A DNA stretch of 47,656 nucleotides. Origin: Prevotella sp. P5-92 (GTDB taxonomy: Bacteria > Bacteroidota > Bacteroidia > Bacteroidales > Bacteroidaceae). Shown piece by piece: positions 27,270 through 36,185 of this stretch. The position numbers and the translations under genes were made by a program. The stretch spans positions 1 through 47,656 of the forward strand of contig NZ_NPJG01000045.1 of assembly GCF_002251245.1 (NCBI RefSeq), in the 5' to 3' direction. Each line of letters opens with the position of its first letter. Within the stretch, counting starts at the first letter, position 1. The notes beneath the pieces were generated by a model, which saw only the letters and a program-made list of their open reading frames with translations, was not told the DNA's origin and searched no databases.

Positions 27270-27275
27270 TCGATT

Positions 27276-27788
27276 ATGGCAATGAACAAAGTTAAAGTAA
27301 ATAGTGACGTTGAATTGAAAGACAGGTTGGTTGCTATTAACCGTGTTACAAAGGTAACAAAGGGTGGTCGCACTTTCACATTCGCAGCTATCGTGGTAGT
27401 CGGTGACGGCAATGGCGTTATCGGCTGGGGCCTCGGAAAGGCTGGTGAAGTGACAGCAGCTATCGCAAAAGGTGTTGAAGCAGCTAAGAAGAATCTTGTA
27501 AAGGTTCCTGTACTTAAGGGAACAATACCTCATGAAGTTGAGTCTCGCTTTGGCGGTGCTCATGTATTTATGAGGCCAGCGGCAGCCGGTACTGGACTCG
27601 TGGCTGGTGGTGCTATGCGTGCCGTTCTCGAGAGTGTTGGTGTTAAGGACATACTCGCTAAGTCGAAGGGTTCTTCTAACCCTCACAACCTCGTGAAGGC
27701 TACTATTGAAGCTCTTTCTGAGCTACGCGACGCCTACACTATCGCAGGTACTCGTGGCATTAGTATGGAAAAAGTATTTAGAGGATAA
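27276..27788 (+). CDS. rpsE: 30S ribosomal protein S5
   Basis: S5 (170 aa) contributes to translational accuracy and mRNA unwinding. It contains [40 protein letters not shown] and [20 protein letters not shown]. The spectinomycin-related loop region ([10 protein letters not shown]) looks unmodified. Followed by rpmD after 14 bp. Confidence 0.97.
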   Translation: MAMNKVKVNSDVELKDRLVAINRVTKVTKGGRTFTFAAIVVVGDGNGVIGWGLGKAGEVTAAIAKGVEAAKKNLVKVPVLKGTIPHEVESRFGGAHVFMRPAAAGTGLVAGGAMRAVLESVGVKDILAKSKGSSNPHNLVKATIEALSELRDAYTIAGTRGISMEKVFRG

Positions 27789-27802
27789 GGAGACGATTCA
27801 TT

Positions 27803-27979
27803 ATGGCAACAATAAAAATCAAACAGATCAAAAGTAAGATTGGCGCTCCTATTGATCAGAAGCGCACTCTCGTAGCACTTGGACTGCGTAAGATTTCCCA
27901 GGTCGTAGAGAAGGAAGATACTCCAGTTATCCGCGGCATGATACGCAAGGTTCATCACTTAGTTACCGTTATTGACTAA
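27803..27979 (+). CDS. rpmD: 50S ribosomal protein L30
   Basis: This 58-aa gene runs from ATG 27803 to TAA 27979 and translates to [20 protein letters not shown], then [20 protein letters not shown], ending in [15 protein letters not shown]. This is a complete L30, which binds 23S rRNA near domain II. Position between rpsE and rplO is the universal one. Confidence 0.95.
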   Translation: MATIKIKQIKSKIGAPIDQKRTLVALGLRKISQVVEKEDTPVIRGMIRKVHHLVTVID

Positions 27980-28007
27980 TAAACGTTTATTAAAAACAGA
28001 AATAATT

Positions 28008-28454
28008 ATGAAATTACATAATTTGAAGCCAGCTGTTGGCTCTACTCATTCAGAGCGTAGAATCGGCCGCGGTCCAGGTTCTGGTCTCGGTGGTACATCT
28101 ACCCGTGGTCACAAGGGTGCCAAGGCAAGATCTGGTTATAAGAGAAAGATCGGTTTCGAAGGTGGTCAGATGCCTTTGCAGCGCCGTGTTCCAAAGACCG
28201 GTTTCAAGAATATCAACCACAAGGAGTTTTTCGCTGTTAACCTCTCTACACTGCAGACTCTTGCAGAGGAGAAGGGTCTTGCAAAGATTACCGTAGCAGA
28301 GCTCGTTGCCGCTGGTCTTACCAATGGCAAGATGCCTGTAAAGGTTCTCGGCAACGGCGAGCTTAAGGCTAAGGTTGATGTTGAGGCAAACGCATTCTCA
28401 AAGACAGCTGAAGAGGCCATAAAAGCAGTAGGTGGTAACGCAACTATAATCTAA
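28008..28454 (+). CDS. rplO: 50S ribosomal protein L15
   Basis: L15 (148 aa) is a late-assembly protein with an extended glycine-rich N-terminus. The start at 28008 gives MKLHNLKPAVGSTHSERRIG, the family start; the frame extends 12 codons further to 27972 but that part overlaps the rpmD stop. GPGSGLGGTSTRGHKGAKAR is the rRNA-binding tail. secY follows 4 bp later. Confidence 0.96.
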   Translation: MKLHNLKPAVGSTHSERRIGRGPGSGLGGTSTRGHKGAKARSGYKRKIGFEGGQMPLQRRVPKTGFKNINHKEFFAVNLSTLQTLAEEKGLAKITVAELVAAGLTNGKMPVKVLGNGELKAKVDVEANAFSKTAEEAIKAVGGNATII

Positions 28455-28458
28455 GATA

Positions 28459-29802
28459 ATGAAGAAGTTAATAGAGACACTAAAGAACATTTGGAAGATA
28501 GAGGATTTGCGTACACGCATCCTCGTTGTACTTCTGTTTACGGCTATTTACCGTTTTGGCTCGTTCGTGGTACTTCCCGGTATCAACCCGGCCATGTTGG
28601 ATAAGCTTCAGTCGCAGACCCAGGGCGGTTTGATGTCACTTCTGGATATGTTCTCTGGTGGTGCATTTTCCAATGCGTCTATATTCGCTTTGGGAATCAT
28701 GCCTTACATCTCTGCTTCTATCGTTATGCAGCTTCTCGCTGTAGCTGTACCTTATTTCCAGAAGATGCAGCGTGAGGGTGAGAGTGGTCGCAAGAAGATT
28801 AGTATGTACACAAGGTGGCTTACAGTGGGTATCCTGCTGTTCCAGGCCCCAAGTTACCTTATTAATTTGAAGATGCAGGCTGCCGGTGCTTTGGCATCAG
28901 GCATTGCTTGGCCGGTATTTATTGTTACCGGTACCATCATCCTTGCAGCTGGAAGTATGTTCATCCTTTGGTTGGGTGAGCGCATTACAGATAAGGGTAT
29001 AGGAAATGGTATTTCGATTATCATTATGATCGGTATCATCGCCCGTCTGCCACAGGCATTCATTCAGGAAATCGGTTCCCGATTCACTGCAATCACTGGT
29101 GGCGGTCTCGTGATGTTCCTCGTCGAGATTATCATTCTCTATGCGGTTGTTTGCGCATCTATTGTTTTGGTACAGGGTACTCGTAAGATTCCTGTACAGT
29201 ATGCAAAGCGTCTTGTAGGAAACAAGCAGTATGGTGGCGCCCGTCAGTATATTCCGCTGAAACTCTTCGCCGCTAATGTGATGCCTATCATCTTTGCCCA
29301 GGCTTTGATGTTTATCCCATTGGCTATCGTACAGTATTCAGCTGCCGAAAACGCAAGTCCTATACTTCACTCGTTGCTCGACCGCAACAGCGTGTTGTAT
29401 AATGTTGTGTTTGCTGTGCTGATTATCGCCTTTACATATTTCTACACAGCGATTACTTTGAACCCCACACAGATGGCTGAGGACATGAAGCGTAACAACG
29501 GCTTCATCCCTGGTGTAAAACCAGGCAAGGATACAGCTGACTATATCGATACCGTCATGTCGCGTATCACTCTCCCTGGTTCTCTGTTCATCGCGTTCAT
29601 TGCAATCATGCCTGCTTTGGCTGGCTTGCTGAATGTACAGGATGCATTCTCACAGTTCTTTGGAGGTACTTCACTCCTGATTCTCATCGGAGTGGTGCTT
29701 GATACTCTTCAGCAGATTGAAAGTCACTTGATGATGCGTCACTACGACGGCCTTCTCAACTCTGGCCGCGTACATGGTCGCGCAGGTGTTTCAGCTTATT
29801 AA
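28459..29802 (+). CDS. secY: Protein translocase subunit SecY
   Basis: SecY (447 aa) is the channel subunit of the SecYEG translocon, with ten transmembrane helices recognisable as hydrophobic blocks. Seen: FGSFVVLPGINPAML (TM1), GIMPYISASIVMQLL (TM2 region) and GERITDKGIGNGISIIIMIG. The tail is VLDTLQQIESHLMMRHYDGL. Its place at the end of the spc block is conserved in bacteria. Confidence 0.97.
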   Translation: MKKLIETLKNIWKIEDLRTRILVVLLFTAIYRFGSFVVLPGINPAMLDKLQSQTQGGLMSLLDMFSGGAFSNASIFALGIMPYISASIVMQLLAVAVPYFQKMQREGESGRKKISMYTRWLTVGILLFQAPSYLINLKMQAAGALASGIAWPVFIVTGTIILAAGSMFILWLGERITDKGIGNGISIIIMIGIIARLPQAFIQEIGSRFTAITGGGLVMFLVEIIILYAVVCASIVLVQGTRKIPVQYAKRLVGNKQYGGARQYIPLKLFAANVMPIIFAQALMFIPLAIVQYSAAENASPILHSLLDRNSVLYNVVFAVLIIAFTYFYTAITLNPTQMAEDMKRNNGFIPGVKPGKDTADYIDTVMSRITLPGSLFIAFIAIMPALAGLLNVQDAFSQFFGGTSLLILIGVVLDTLQQIESHLMMRHYDGLLNSGRVHGRAGVSAY

Positions 29803-29816
29803 TTTAAGTTGATGCA

Positions 29817-30602
29817 GTGAGTATATTTCTGAAGACAGAAGACGAAATAGAGCTAATGCGCCAAGCGAATTCCCTTGTCGGGAAGACTCTTGGCGAATTA
29901 GCTAAACATATAAGACCCGGAGTCTCTACTCTTGAGTTGGACAGGATAGCTGATGAGTTCATTCGTGATCACAGTGCAATCCCAACTTTCAAGGGTTTTC
30001 CAAACCCGTTAGGTGGATGTCCTTTTCCTGGCAGTATCTGCACATCAGTCAACGATGTAGTTGTGCACGGAATACCCGACTCAAAGACTGTTCTTCGCGA
30101 TGGCGACATAATCTCTATTGATTGTGGAACATTGCTGAACGGTTTCAATGGAGATTCCTGTTACACTTTTTGTGTCGGCGAGGTATCGCCAGAGGTTGCC
30201 AAACTGCTCTCAGTAACCAAAGAGTCGCTCTATAAGGCGATAGAAGTGGCCAAGGCAGGCAATCATCTAGAAGATATCGGCAATGCCGTGCAAGACCATT
30301 GCGAGAGTCATGGTTACGGTGTGGTAAGGGTTCTTACAGGCCATGGTATTGGCAGAAAGATGCACGAGGATCCCCAGGTTCCGAATTACGGTAAGCGAGG
30401 TACTGGCATTCTGTTAAAGACGGGTATGTGTTTAGCTATTGAACCTATGGTAACATTAGGAGACCGCAAGGTAATGCTTATGTCCGACAGGTGGACGATA
30501 AAGACCTATGATGGTAAGCCGTCGGCCCATTTCGAACATACGATAGCGTTACACAGAGGTACTGCAGATATTTTATCATCATTTTCGGAAATAGAAAGTT
30601 AA
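29817..30602 (+). CDS. map: Methionine aminopeptidase, type I
   Basis: MetAP (261 aa) removes the initiator methionine from new proteins using a two-metal centre. The conserved ligands appear in VNDVVVHGIPDSK, GDIISIDCGTLLNGFNGDSC (two Asp), TGHGIGRKMHEDPQVPNYG (His) and CLAIEPMV (Glu), with a final Glu in FEHTIAL. The start is GTG at 29817; a nearby ATG (29812) runs at once into TGA. Confidence 0.95.
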   Translation: MSIFLKTEDEIELMRQANSLVGKTLGELAKHIRPGVSTLELDRIADEFIRDHSAIPTFKGFPNPLGGCPFPGSICTSVNDVVVHGIPDSKTVLRDGDIISIDCGTLLNGFNGDSCYTFCVGEVSPEVAKLLSVTKESLYKAIEVAKAGNHLEDIGNAVQDHCESHGYGVVRVLTGHGIGRKMHEDPQVPNYGKRGTGILLKTGMCLAIEPMVTLGDRKVMLMSDRWTIKTYDGKPSAHFEHTIALHRGTADILSSFSEIES

Positions 30603-30620
30603 GACGTCAAATAATAATTT

Positions 30621-30839
30621 ATGGCAAAACAGTCCGCAATAGAACAAGACGGAACGATTGTAGAATCGTTGTCAAACGCAATGTTTCGTGTAGAGTTAGA
30701 GAATGGTGTTCAGATTATAGCCCATATCTCGGGAAAGATGAGAATGCACTACATCAAGATTCTCCCTGGTGACAAGGTGAAGGTAGAGATGAGTCCTTAC
30801 GACCTGACGAAGGGTCGTATCGTATTTAGATACAAATAA
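30621..30839 (+). CDS. infA: Translation initiation factor IF-1
   Basis: IF-1 (72 aa) occupies the A-site of the 30S subunit during initiation. [40 protein letters not shown] and the end [15 protein letters not shown] show the complete OB-fold. It lies 18 bp after map and 17 bp before rpmJ. Confidence 0.97.
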   Translation: MAKQSAIEQDGTIVESLSNAMFRVELENGVQIIAHISGKMRMHYIKILPGDKVKVEMSPYDLTKGRIVFRYK

Positions 30840-30856
30840 ACAATAGACAACATAAT

Positions 30857-30973
30857 ATGAAGACAAGAGCATCATTGAAGAAGCGCACCCCAGACTGCAA
30901 GATTGTACGTCGTAAGGGTCGCCTGTTCGTTATCAACAAGAAAAACCCTAAGTACAAGATGCGTCAGGGTTAA
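30857..30973 (+). CDS. rpmJ: 50S ribosomal protein L36, zinc-free type
   Basis: A complete 38-aa gene from ATG 30857 to TAA 30973: [20 protein letters not shown], then [18 protein letters not shown]. Only one of the three cysteines and none of the histidine of the zinc-binding form is present, so this is the C-minus type. It stabilises 23S rRNA late in assembly. Confidence 0.95.
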   Translation: MKTRASLKKRTPDCKIVRRKGRLFVINKKNPKYKMRQG

Positions 30974-31006
30974 TTTTATTAATTACAAATTTTTTTATTA
31001 AACACA

Positions 31007-31387
31007 ATGGCAATAAGAATTGTTGGAGTAGATTTGCCCCAGAATAAGCGTGGCGAAATCGCATTGACCTACATCTATGGTATAGGTCGAAGTAGTTCAG
31101 CAAAGATATTGGATAAGGCAGGTGTCAGCCGCGACCTGAAGGTCAATGAGTGGAGTGACGACCAGGCAGCCAAGATCCGTGAAATTATCGGCGCTGAATT
31201 CAAGGTAGAAGGTGATCTCCGTTCAGAGATCCAGTTGAATATCAAGCGACTGATGGATATTGGTTGCTATCGTGGAGTTCGTCATCGTCACGGTCTTCCA
31301 GTTCGTGGTCAGAGCACAAAGAATAATGCTCGTACCCGTAAGGGAAAGAAGAAGACTGTTGCAAACAAGAAGAAGGCCACTAAGTAA
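31007..31387 (+). CDS. rpsM: 30S ribosomal protein S13
   Basis: S13 (126 aa) forms head bridges to the 50S subunit and touches P-site t[37 protein letters not shown] (helix-hairpin region) and [20 protein letters not shown] are conserved. The tail is lysine-rich. Confidence 0.97.
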   Translation: MAIRIVGVDLPQNKRGEIALTYIYGIGRSSSAKILDKAGVSRDLKVNEWSDDQAAKIREIIGAEFKVEGDLRSEIQLNIKRLMDIGCYRGVRHRHGLPVRGQSTKNNARTRKGKKKTVANKKKATK

Positions 31388-31428
31388 TTAGGAGTTAAGA
31401 ATCACGAAATTTTAAGCACAAATTAATT

Positions 31429-31818
31429 ATGGCAAAGAAAACAGTCGCTTCAAAGAAAAGAAACGTAAAGGTTGACGCTATCGGACAGCTTCATGTTCAT
31501 AGCTCATTCAACAATATTATAGTATCTTTGGCAAACGGTGAGGGTCAGGTTATCTCCTGGTCTTCTGCTGGTAAGATGGGTTTCCGTGGCTCAAAGAAGA
31601 ACACTCCTTACGCTGCCCAGATGGCAGCTGAGGATTGTGCAAAGGTAGCTTTCGACCTTGGTCTTCGCAAGGTTAAGGCATATGTTAAGGGTCCAGGTAA
31701 CGGTCGTGAGTCAGCTATCCGTGCCATCCATGGTGCAGGTATCGAAGTTATCGAGATCGTGGACGTTACACCACTGCCACACAATGGCTGTCGTCCTCCA
31801 AAGAGACGCCGTGTATAA
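31429..31818 (+). CDS. rpsK: 30S ribosomal protein S11
   Basis: S11 (129 aa) forms the platform of the 30S subunit. It shows [40 protein letters not shown] and [17 protein letters not shown] at the end. Separated from rpsM by 41 bp. Confidence 0.97.
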   Translation: MAKKTVASKKRNVKVDAIGQLHVHSSFNNIIVSLANGEGQVISWSSAGKMGFRGSKKNTPYAAQMAAEDCAKVAFDLGLRKVKAYVKGPGNGRESAIRAIHGAGIEVIEIVDVTPLPHNGCRPPKRRRV

Positions 31819-31863
31819 TGGTTTTCATAATGTTGTTGAACAATTTAATCAGATAAAATTATT

Positions 31864-32469
31864 ATGGCAAGATATATAGGACCGAAATCAAAAATTGCGC
31901 GTCGTTTTGGTGAGCCCATCTTCGGCGCAGACAAAGTTTTGTCCAGAAGAAACTTCCCTCCTGGACAGCATGGCAACAACCGTCGCAGAAAGATGTCTGA
32001 GTACGCTGTCATGTTGGCAGAGAAGCAAAAGGCCAAATATACATATGGCGTTCTTGAGCGTCAGTTCCGTAATATGTTTGAGAAGGCAGCAAAGGCTGCG
32101 GGCATCACTGGTGAGGTTCTTCTCCAGAACCTTGAGTGCCGTTTGGACAACGTGGTGTTCCGTCTTGGCATTGCCCCAACTCGTGCTGCTGCTCGTCAGC
32201 TTGTAGGTCACAAGCATATTACTGTTGATGGTCAGGTAGTCAACATCCCTTCTTACGCTGTTAAGCCTGGTCAGGTTATCGGTGTTCGTGAGAAGTCAAA
32301 ATCTCTCGAGGTCATCGAGGCAGCCCTTGCTGGTTTCAATCACAGCAAGTATCCTTGGATAGAGTGGGATGACAATACAAAGAGCGGCAAGCTCCTCCAC
32401 AAGCCCGAGCGTGCCGACATCCCTGAGAACATTAAGGAGCAGTTAATCGTTGAGTTGTACTCTAAATAA
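31864..32469 (+). CDS. rpsD: 30S ribosomal protein S4
   Basis: S4 (201 aa) starts 30S assembly and, in E. coli, represses the alpha operon. Sequences [40 protein letters not shown] and the S4-domain stretch [20 protein letters not shown] are present. Free of zinc-cysteine motifs. The gene ends 12 bp before rpoA. Confidence 0.97.
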   Translation: MARYIGPKSKIARRFGEPIFGADKVLSRRNFPPGQHGNNRRRKMSEYAVMLAEKQKAKYTYGVLERQFRNMFEKAAKAAGITGEVLLQNLECRLDNVVFRLGIAPTRAAARQLVGHKHITVDGQVVNIPSYAVKPGQVIGVREKSKSLEVIEAALAGFNHSKYPWIEWDDNTKSGKLLHKPERADIPENIKEQLIVELYSK

Positions 32470-32481
32470 ATCATTAAATTA

Positions 32482-33474
32482 ATGGCGATATTAGCATTTC
32501 AAAAACCTGATAAAGTCGTAATGCTGGAGGCCAACGACAAGTTCGGCAAGTTCGAATTCCGTCCTCTTGAGCCCGGCTTCGGTGTTACCATAGGTAATTC
32601 CTTGCGCCGCATTCTTCTTTCATCACTCGAGGGTTATGCCATCAACACCATCCGCATTACTGGTGTTGAGCATGAATTCTCTTCAGTATCTGGTGTTAAA
32701 GAAGACGTGACCAACATTATCTTGAATCTCAAGCAAGTTAGGTTCAAGCAAGTAGTAGAAGAATTCGAGAACGAAAAAGTCAGTATCACGGTCGAGAATT
32801 CTACCGAGTTCAAGGCTGGCGATATAGGTAAGTATCTGACTGGATTTGAAGTGTTAAACCCAGAATTGGTGATTTGTCATTTAGACTCAAAAGCTTCAAT
32901 GCAGATAGACCTTACGATTAACAAGGGACGTGGCTATGTCCCCGCTGATGAGAACCGTGAGTTCTGCACAGACGTTAACGTAATTCCTATCGATTCTATT
33001 TACACACCTATCCGTAACGTCAAATTCGCTGTGGAGCCATATCGTGTTGAGCAGAAGACCGACTACGACAAGCTCGTTATCGAAGTGACAACGGATGGTT
33101 CCATACATCCGAAGGAAGCTCTCAAGGAGGCAGCCAAGATTCTCATCCACCACTTCATGCTGTTCAGTGACGAAAAGATTACTCTTGAGAACACTGACCT
33201 TGAAGGCAATCAGGAGTTTGACGAGGAGGTACTCCATATGCGTCAGTTGCTCAAGACTCGTCTCATTGACATGAACCTCTCTGTTCGTGCCCTCAACTGC
33301 CTTAAGGCAGCCGATGTAGAGACACTTGGCGACCTCGTACAGTACAACAAGACCGACCTCTTGAAGTTCCGCAACTTCGGTAAGAAATCGCTCACTGAGC
33401 TTGATGATTTGCTCGAGAGTCTGAATCTTTCGTTTGGAACCGATATTTCAAAGTATAAATTGGACAAGGAGTAA
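32482..33474 (+). CDS. rpoA: RNA polymerase subunit alpha
   Basis: The alpha subunit (330 aa) assembles RNA polymerase through its N-terminal domain ([20 protein letters not shown], dimer interface) and contacts DNA and activators through the C-terminal domain ([40 protein letters not shown]). A short linker joins the two near residue 235-250. Normal family length. Confidence 0.97.
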   Translation: MAILAFQKPDKVVMLEANDKFGKFEFRPLEPGFGVTIGNSLRRILLSSLEGYAINTIRITGVEHEFSSVSGVKEDVTNIILNLKQVRFKQVVEEFENEKVSITVENSTEFKAGDIGKYLTGFEVLNPELVICHLDSKASMQIDLTINKGRGYVPADENREFCTDVNVIPIDSIYTPIRNVKFAVEPYRVEQKTDYDKLVIEVTTDGSIHPKEALKEAAKILIHHFMLFSDEKITLENTDLEGNQEFDEEVLHMRQLLKTRLIDMNLSVRALNCLKAADVETLGDLVQYNKTDLLKFRNFGKKSLTELDDLLESLNLSFGTDISKYKLDKE

Positions 33475-33510
33475 TCACACTCCTTGTTCTTAAAAAACAG
33501 AATAACAAAA

Positions 33511-34005
33511 ATGAGACATAATAAGAAATTCAACCACCTCGGTCGTACTGCAGACCACCGTCAGGCCATGCTCGCAAACTTGGCTATCTCGCTGATCATG
33601 CACAAAAGAATCACTACGACCGTAGCTAAGGCTAAGGCCTTGAAGAAGTATGTAGAGCCTCTTATCACACGATGCAAGGAGGACACCACAAACTCTCGTC
33701 GTGTAGTTTTCCGTTACCTCCAGAACAAGGAAGCGCTTAAGGAACTCTTCGGTGTAGTTGCTGAGAAGGTAGGCGAACGTCCAGGTGGTTATACCCGTAT
33801 CATCAAGCTCGGCTTCCGTCAGGGTGATGCTGCACAGATTTGCTTCATAGAGCTTGTTGACTTCGACGAGAACATGGCTAAGACAGCCACCAAGAAGAAG
33901 GCAACACGTCGTTCACGCAAGTCAACAAAGGCTGAGGCAGAGGCTCCTGTAGCTGAAGCTTCAGTAGCTGAGACTCCAGCAGAGGAGGCTCCAAAGGCTG
34001 AATAA
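33511..34005 (+). CDS. rplQ: 50S ribosomal protein L17 with Ala/Glu-rich tail
   Basis: L17 (164 aa) is at the tunnel exit surface. The start [20 protein letters not shown] at 33511 is the family start; nine additional codons upstream are not. The core ends at about residue 125, and is followed by a lysine/arginine patch and an Ala/Glu/Pro-rich tail ([20 protein letters not shown]) typical of Bacteroidetes L17. Last gene of the cluster. Confidence 0.96.
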   Translation: MRHNKKFNHLGRTADHRQAMLANLAISLIMHKRITTTVAKAKALKKYVEPLITRCKEDTTNSRRVVFRYLQNKEALKELFGVVAEKVGERPGGYTRIIKLGFRQGDAAQICFIELVDFDENMAKTATKKKATRRSRKSTKAEAEAPVAEASVAETPAEEAPKAE

Positions 34006-34025
34006 TTTTATTCCCTTCATAAAAC

Positions 34026-34060
34026 AAAAGTCCCGGGTATCAAACCTGGGACTTTTTTTA
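34026..34060 (+). terminator. Intrinsic terminator of the ribosomal cluster
   Basis: AAGTCCCGGGT and ACCTGGGACTT form a stem around ATCAA, followed by seven T residues (34053-34059). It begins about 20 bp after the rplQ stop codon. Confidence 0.9.
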
Positions 34061-34107
34061 TATCTTAGTATAATGTGAAGCTATGGAAGTTTAAGAAGTA
34101 ATGAAAT

Positions 34108-34155
34108 TTGAGAATTTGAGAAGTTGAGAATTTGAGAAGTTGAGAATTTGAGAAG
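34108..34155. repeat. 16-bp tandem repeat, three perfect copies
   Basis: TTGAGAATTTGAGAAG is repeated at 34108, 34124 and 34140, followed by degenerate TTAAGGAAGTTAAA. It lies between two converging genes, after the terminator, and resembles the TTGAAAATTGAA-type runs at 3008-3040 and 5057-5097. Confidence 0.9.
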
Positions 34156-34231
34156 TTAAGGAAGTTAAAGACAATCGTCTTTCCGCTTCTATTAGGGAAT
34201 TCCTCGGCTTGAACATATTTCTTTAACTTCT

Positions 34232-34888
34232 TTATCTGCTGTTCACTCTCCTGCTTTCCACGGACATCTGCACGCTGAAGTTTGGTGAGAAGTTATATCG
34301 GACGGCTGCTCCTATGCGGTCGCCCATGTCGTTCATGTCCTGCAGATAGTAAGGTATTGGCATGTTTGTCATTATCGACTTCTGTCCGTAGAGATAGCCT
34401 TCCCAATGCTCATCAAACCTGTAACCCAATACAGCCGTAAGGCCCGCATCGCGGTAAGCGTTGTGAGCCCAGTACATATTGTTGAGATACCCGCCCACGG
34501 CTATAGACAGGCGAGGGGAGAGCGTCGTGGCGTATTGTGCCGAGAGGTTCTGCGCAAAGCCAACGCCACCGTAAGCGTTTTTCCCTATTTGCGAGAATAC
34601 CGATGCTCCCAGACTCAAGTTCATGCCCTTGTGCAGTTTCCAGTTGCTCCACGAGCCGCCGAAATAATATGGATAGAACCCTGTGTAGCTTGGCATGCGT
34701 CCCATCTCGTCGAGCAGTGGCAGATGGAGAGAGTCGCCTGCGAGGTCCGTATCAGGTGCTATGAAGTCGTTGGCGGGCATGGCAGACGTGGAAGGTAACA
34801 GCAGCCTGTTGTCTTCCTGAGCCGCTGCAGTGAGCCCGCACAGGGCTACTAATGCGGCGAGAGCCATTCTTTTTGTCTTGTTTTTCAT
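34232..34888 (-). CDS. Outer-membrane beta-barrel-like protein of unknown function
   Basis: From the ATG at 34888 the product is 218 aa with a signal peptide (KNKTKRMALAALVALCGLTA, cleavage near AAA-QE). The mature part alternates aromatic and small residues in strands, e.g. NWKLHKGMNLSLGASVF, RLSIAVGGYLNNMYWAHNAY and AAVRYNFSPNFSVQMSVE, which suggests a small beta barrel. The frame extends to 34927, but the promoter box at 34904-34897 lies there. I do not recognise a named family. Confidence 0.7.
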   Translation of the reverse strand: MKNKTKRMALAALVALCGLTAAAQEDNRLLLPSTSAMPANDFIAPDTDLAGDSLHLPLLDEMGRMPSYTGFYPYYFGGSWSNWKLHKGMNLSLGASVFSQIGKNAYGGVGFAQNLSAQYATTLSPRLSIAVGGYLNNMYWAHNAYRDAGLTAVLGYRFDEHWEGYLYGQKSIMTNMPIPYYLQDMNDMGDRIGAAVRYNFSPNFSVQMSVESRRVNSR

Positions 34889-34896
34889 ACTGCAGG

Positions 34897-34904
34897 CAAA
34901 ATTA
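34897..34904 (-). promoter_or_regulatory. -10-like box TAATTTTG, almost touching the start codon
   Basis: TAATTTTG on the minus strand ends only 8 bp before the ATG at 34888, so the mRNA would be nearly leaderless. A weak TTGG lies about 19 bp upstream. Confidence 0.6.
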
Positions 34905-34992
34905 CGCAAAAAGTTCCATATCGCCAACTCCTATTGCTATTATTAAGTCCTTTTTTCATTCTTTGGCAATTCCGCTTTTCCCGTGCCTCGCC

Positions 34993-35709
34993 TCAAAGAA
35001 TATGCATAATCTCTTCCAGCCTGTCAGCCACGAAAGTAGGTCGTGTGCTAAGGTCGTTTATTTGCCATCTGTTGAACAGCAAGGCATCGATACCCGAGTT
35101 CATGGCGCCGAGGATGTCAGAGTTGTAGTTGTCGCCTATCATCAGCGTCGTCTCACGGCTTGCTCCAGTAGTCTTCAGTGCATAGTCGAAGAATACTGGC
35201 GAGGGTTTGTTGGCGCCCGCATCCTCGCTGAGTATCACGTTCTCGAACTTCCCGTCCATGCCGCAAGCCTTGAGCTTCTTGTACTGCACCTCATGGAACC
35301 CGTTGCTACAGATGTGCATTCTGTAGCCCTTTCCCTTCAGGTAGTCGATCAGTTCGTGAGCACCCTTTATCACACCGCTCTTTACACAACGTTGCAGAAA
35401 CAAGTCGCTCACGCTCATACAGTATTCCTCTGTCACCCATGCCCCGTCGTCCTTAGCGGTCTCGGCGAGAGGCCGTCTGAATCGTTCCACAATGAGGAAG
35501 CTCCGTTTTATCTCGCCTCGTCCGTACTGGCCCCACAGCTCAATGTTTGTGCGCCAGTATCTGTCGTAGAACTCCTCTTCTGAGTTGAGTCTCTCTCCGA
35601 GATTCAGTTCTTTGTAAACCTCACGCAGTGCCATGTTGGCATTGCCGTAAGTGTCGTAGATGGTGTCGTCGAAATCGATAAACAGATCCCGGTATTTTTT
35701 CTCATTCAT
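34993..35709 (-). CDS. HAD-superfamily hydrolase, YjjG-like
   Basis: A 238-aa haloacid-dehalogenase-type phosphatase. Motif I is FIDFDDTIYD (nucleophile D and acid/base D), motif II is CSNGF, and motifs III/IV are KPSPVFFDYAL and MIGDNYNSDILGAMNSGID. Cap helices lie in between, and the arrangement fits YjjG/HAD-IA nucleotidases, which dephosphorylate noncanonical pyrimidine nucleotides. Substrate cannot be read from sequence. The gene is monocistronic with its own promoter. Confidence 0.88.
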   Translation of the reverse strand: MNEKKYRDLFIDFDDTIYDTYGNANMALREVYKELNLGERLNSEEEFYDRYWRTNIELWGQYGRGEIKRSFLIVERFRRPLAETAKDDGAWVTEEYCMSVSDLFLQRCVKSGVIKGAHELIDYLKGKGYRMHICSNGFHEVQYKKLKACGMDGKFENVILSEDAGANKPSPVFFDYALKTTGASRETTLMIGDNYNSDILGAMNSGIDALLFNRWQINDLSTRPTFVADRLEEIMHIL

Positions 35710-35739
35710 ATCTTAAAGTATAATCCATTGTTTTTCCTG

Positions 35740-35747
35740 CAAAGTTA
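35740..35747 (-). promoter_or_regulatory. -10-like box TAACTTTG of the HAD gene
   Basis: TAACTTTG on the minus strand, 30 bp before the ATG, with TTG (35770-35768) about 20 bp upstream. Confidence 0.65.
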
Positions 35748-35907
35748 CGTATATTTTTCTATACCACCAAGGGAAAAGAGGGAAATTCATCAAGCGACAT
35801 AATCATAAAAAAACAAAAAAAGAAGGGATTATTGTTCATTATCCCAAAACTATAAGTATTATATCATCAATGGCTGTAAGGTGGTGAAAGAATAAGAAAA
35901 TTTTTAG

Positions 35908-36063
35908 TTGACAACTTGCTGAGTTGATAGCGCAGTCCCCGTCGTCGTAGGGCCTCACTTCATGTAAGACCGTCCGCCTATCACCGTCGTAGGATCTTAC
36001 TTCATGTAAGACCTTCCACCTATCCCGCCGTAGAGACTTATACGAGGTAAGACTCTACGGCGG
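35908..36063. repeat. Composite hairpin repeat (three 43-bp units after a TTGAC-rich leader)
   Basis: A leader GTTGACAACTTGCTGAGTTG at about 35908 is followed by three 43-bp-spaced units (about 35941, 35984, 36025) with a CGTCGTAGGNTCTTAC...GTAAGACC pattern. Each unit is a small inverted repeat. The last forms a near-perfect hairpin, CCGCCGTAGAG (36025-36035) with CTCTACGGCGG (36053-36063) plus inner CTTA/TAAG. A related copy with the same leader is at 46236-46324. Confidence 0.85.
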
Positions 36064-36185
36064 ACATCGGGTTGATTCACAGTAAAATATTCACTTTTTA
36101 CAGTTGAGAGTTTGCAGATTTAATTAATTATACTATAGACAAATCACAATTAGTTTTGGCGTATATGTCATAATCACACACTACG

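Larger units (their letters stand above)
35710..36185. other. Long gene-less interval with hairpin repeats
   Basis: 476 bp with no gene. It holds the HAD promoter at the left and the three-unit hairpin repeat at 35908-36063. The rest (35771-35907 and 36064-36185) is A/T-rich and featureless apart from short A-runs. Confidence 0.7.
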
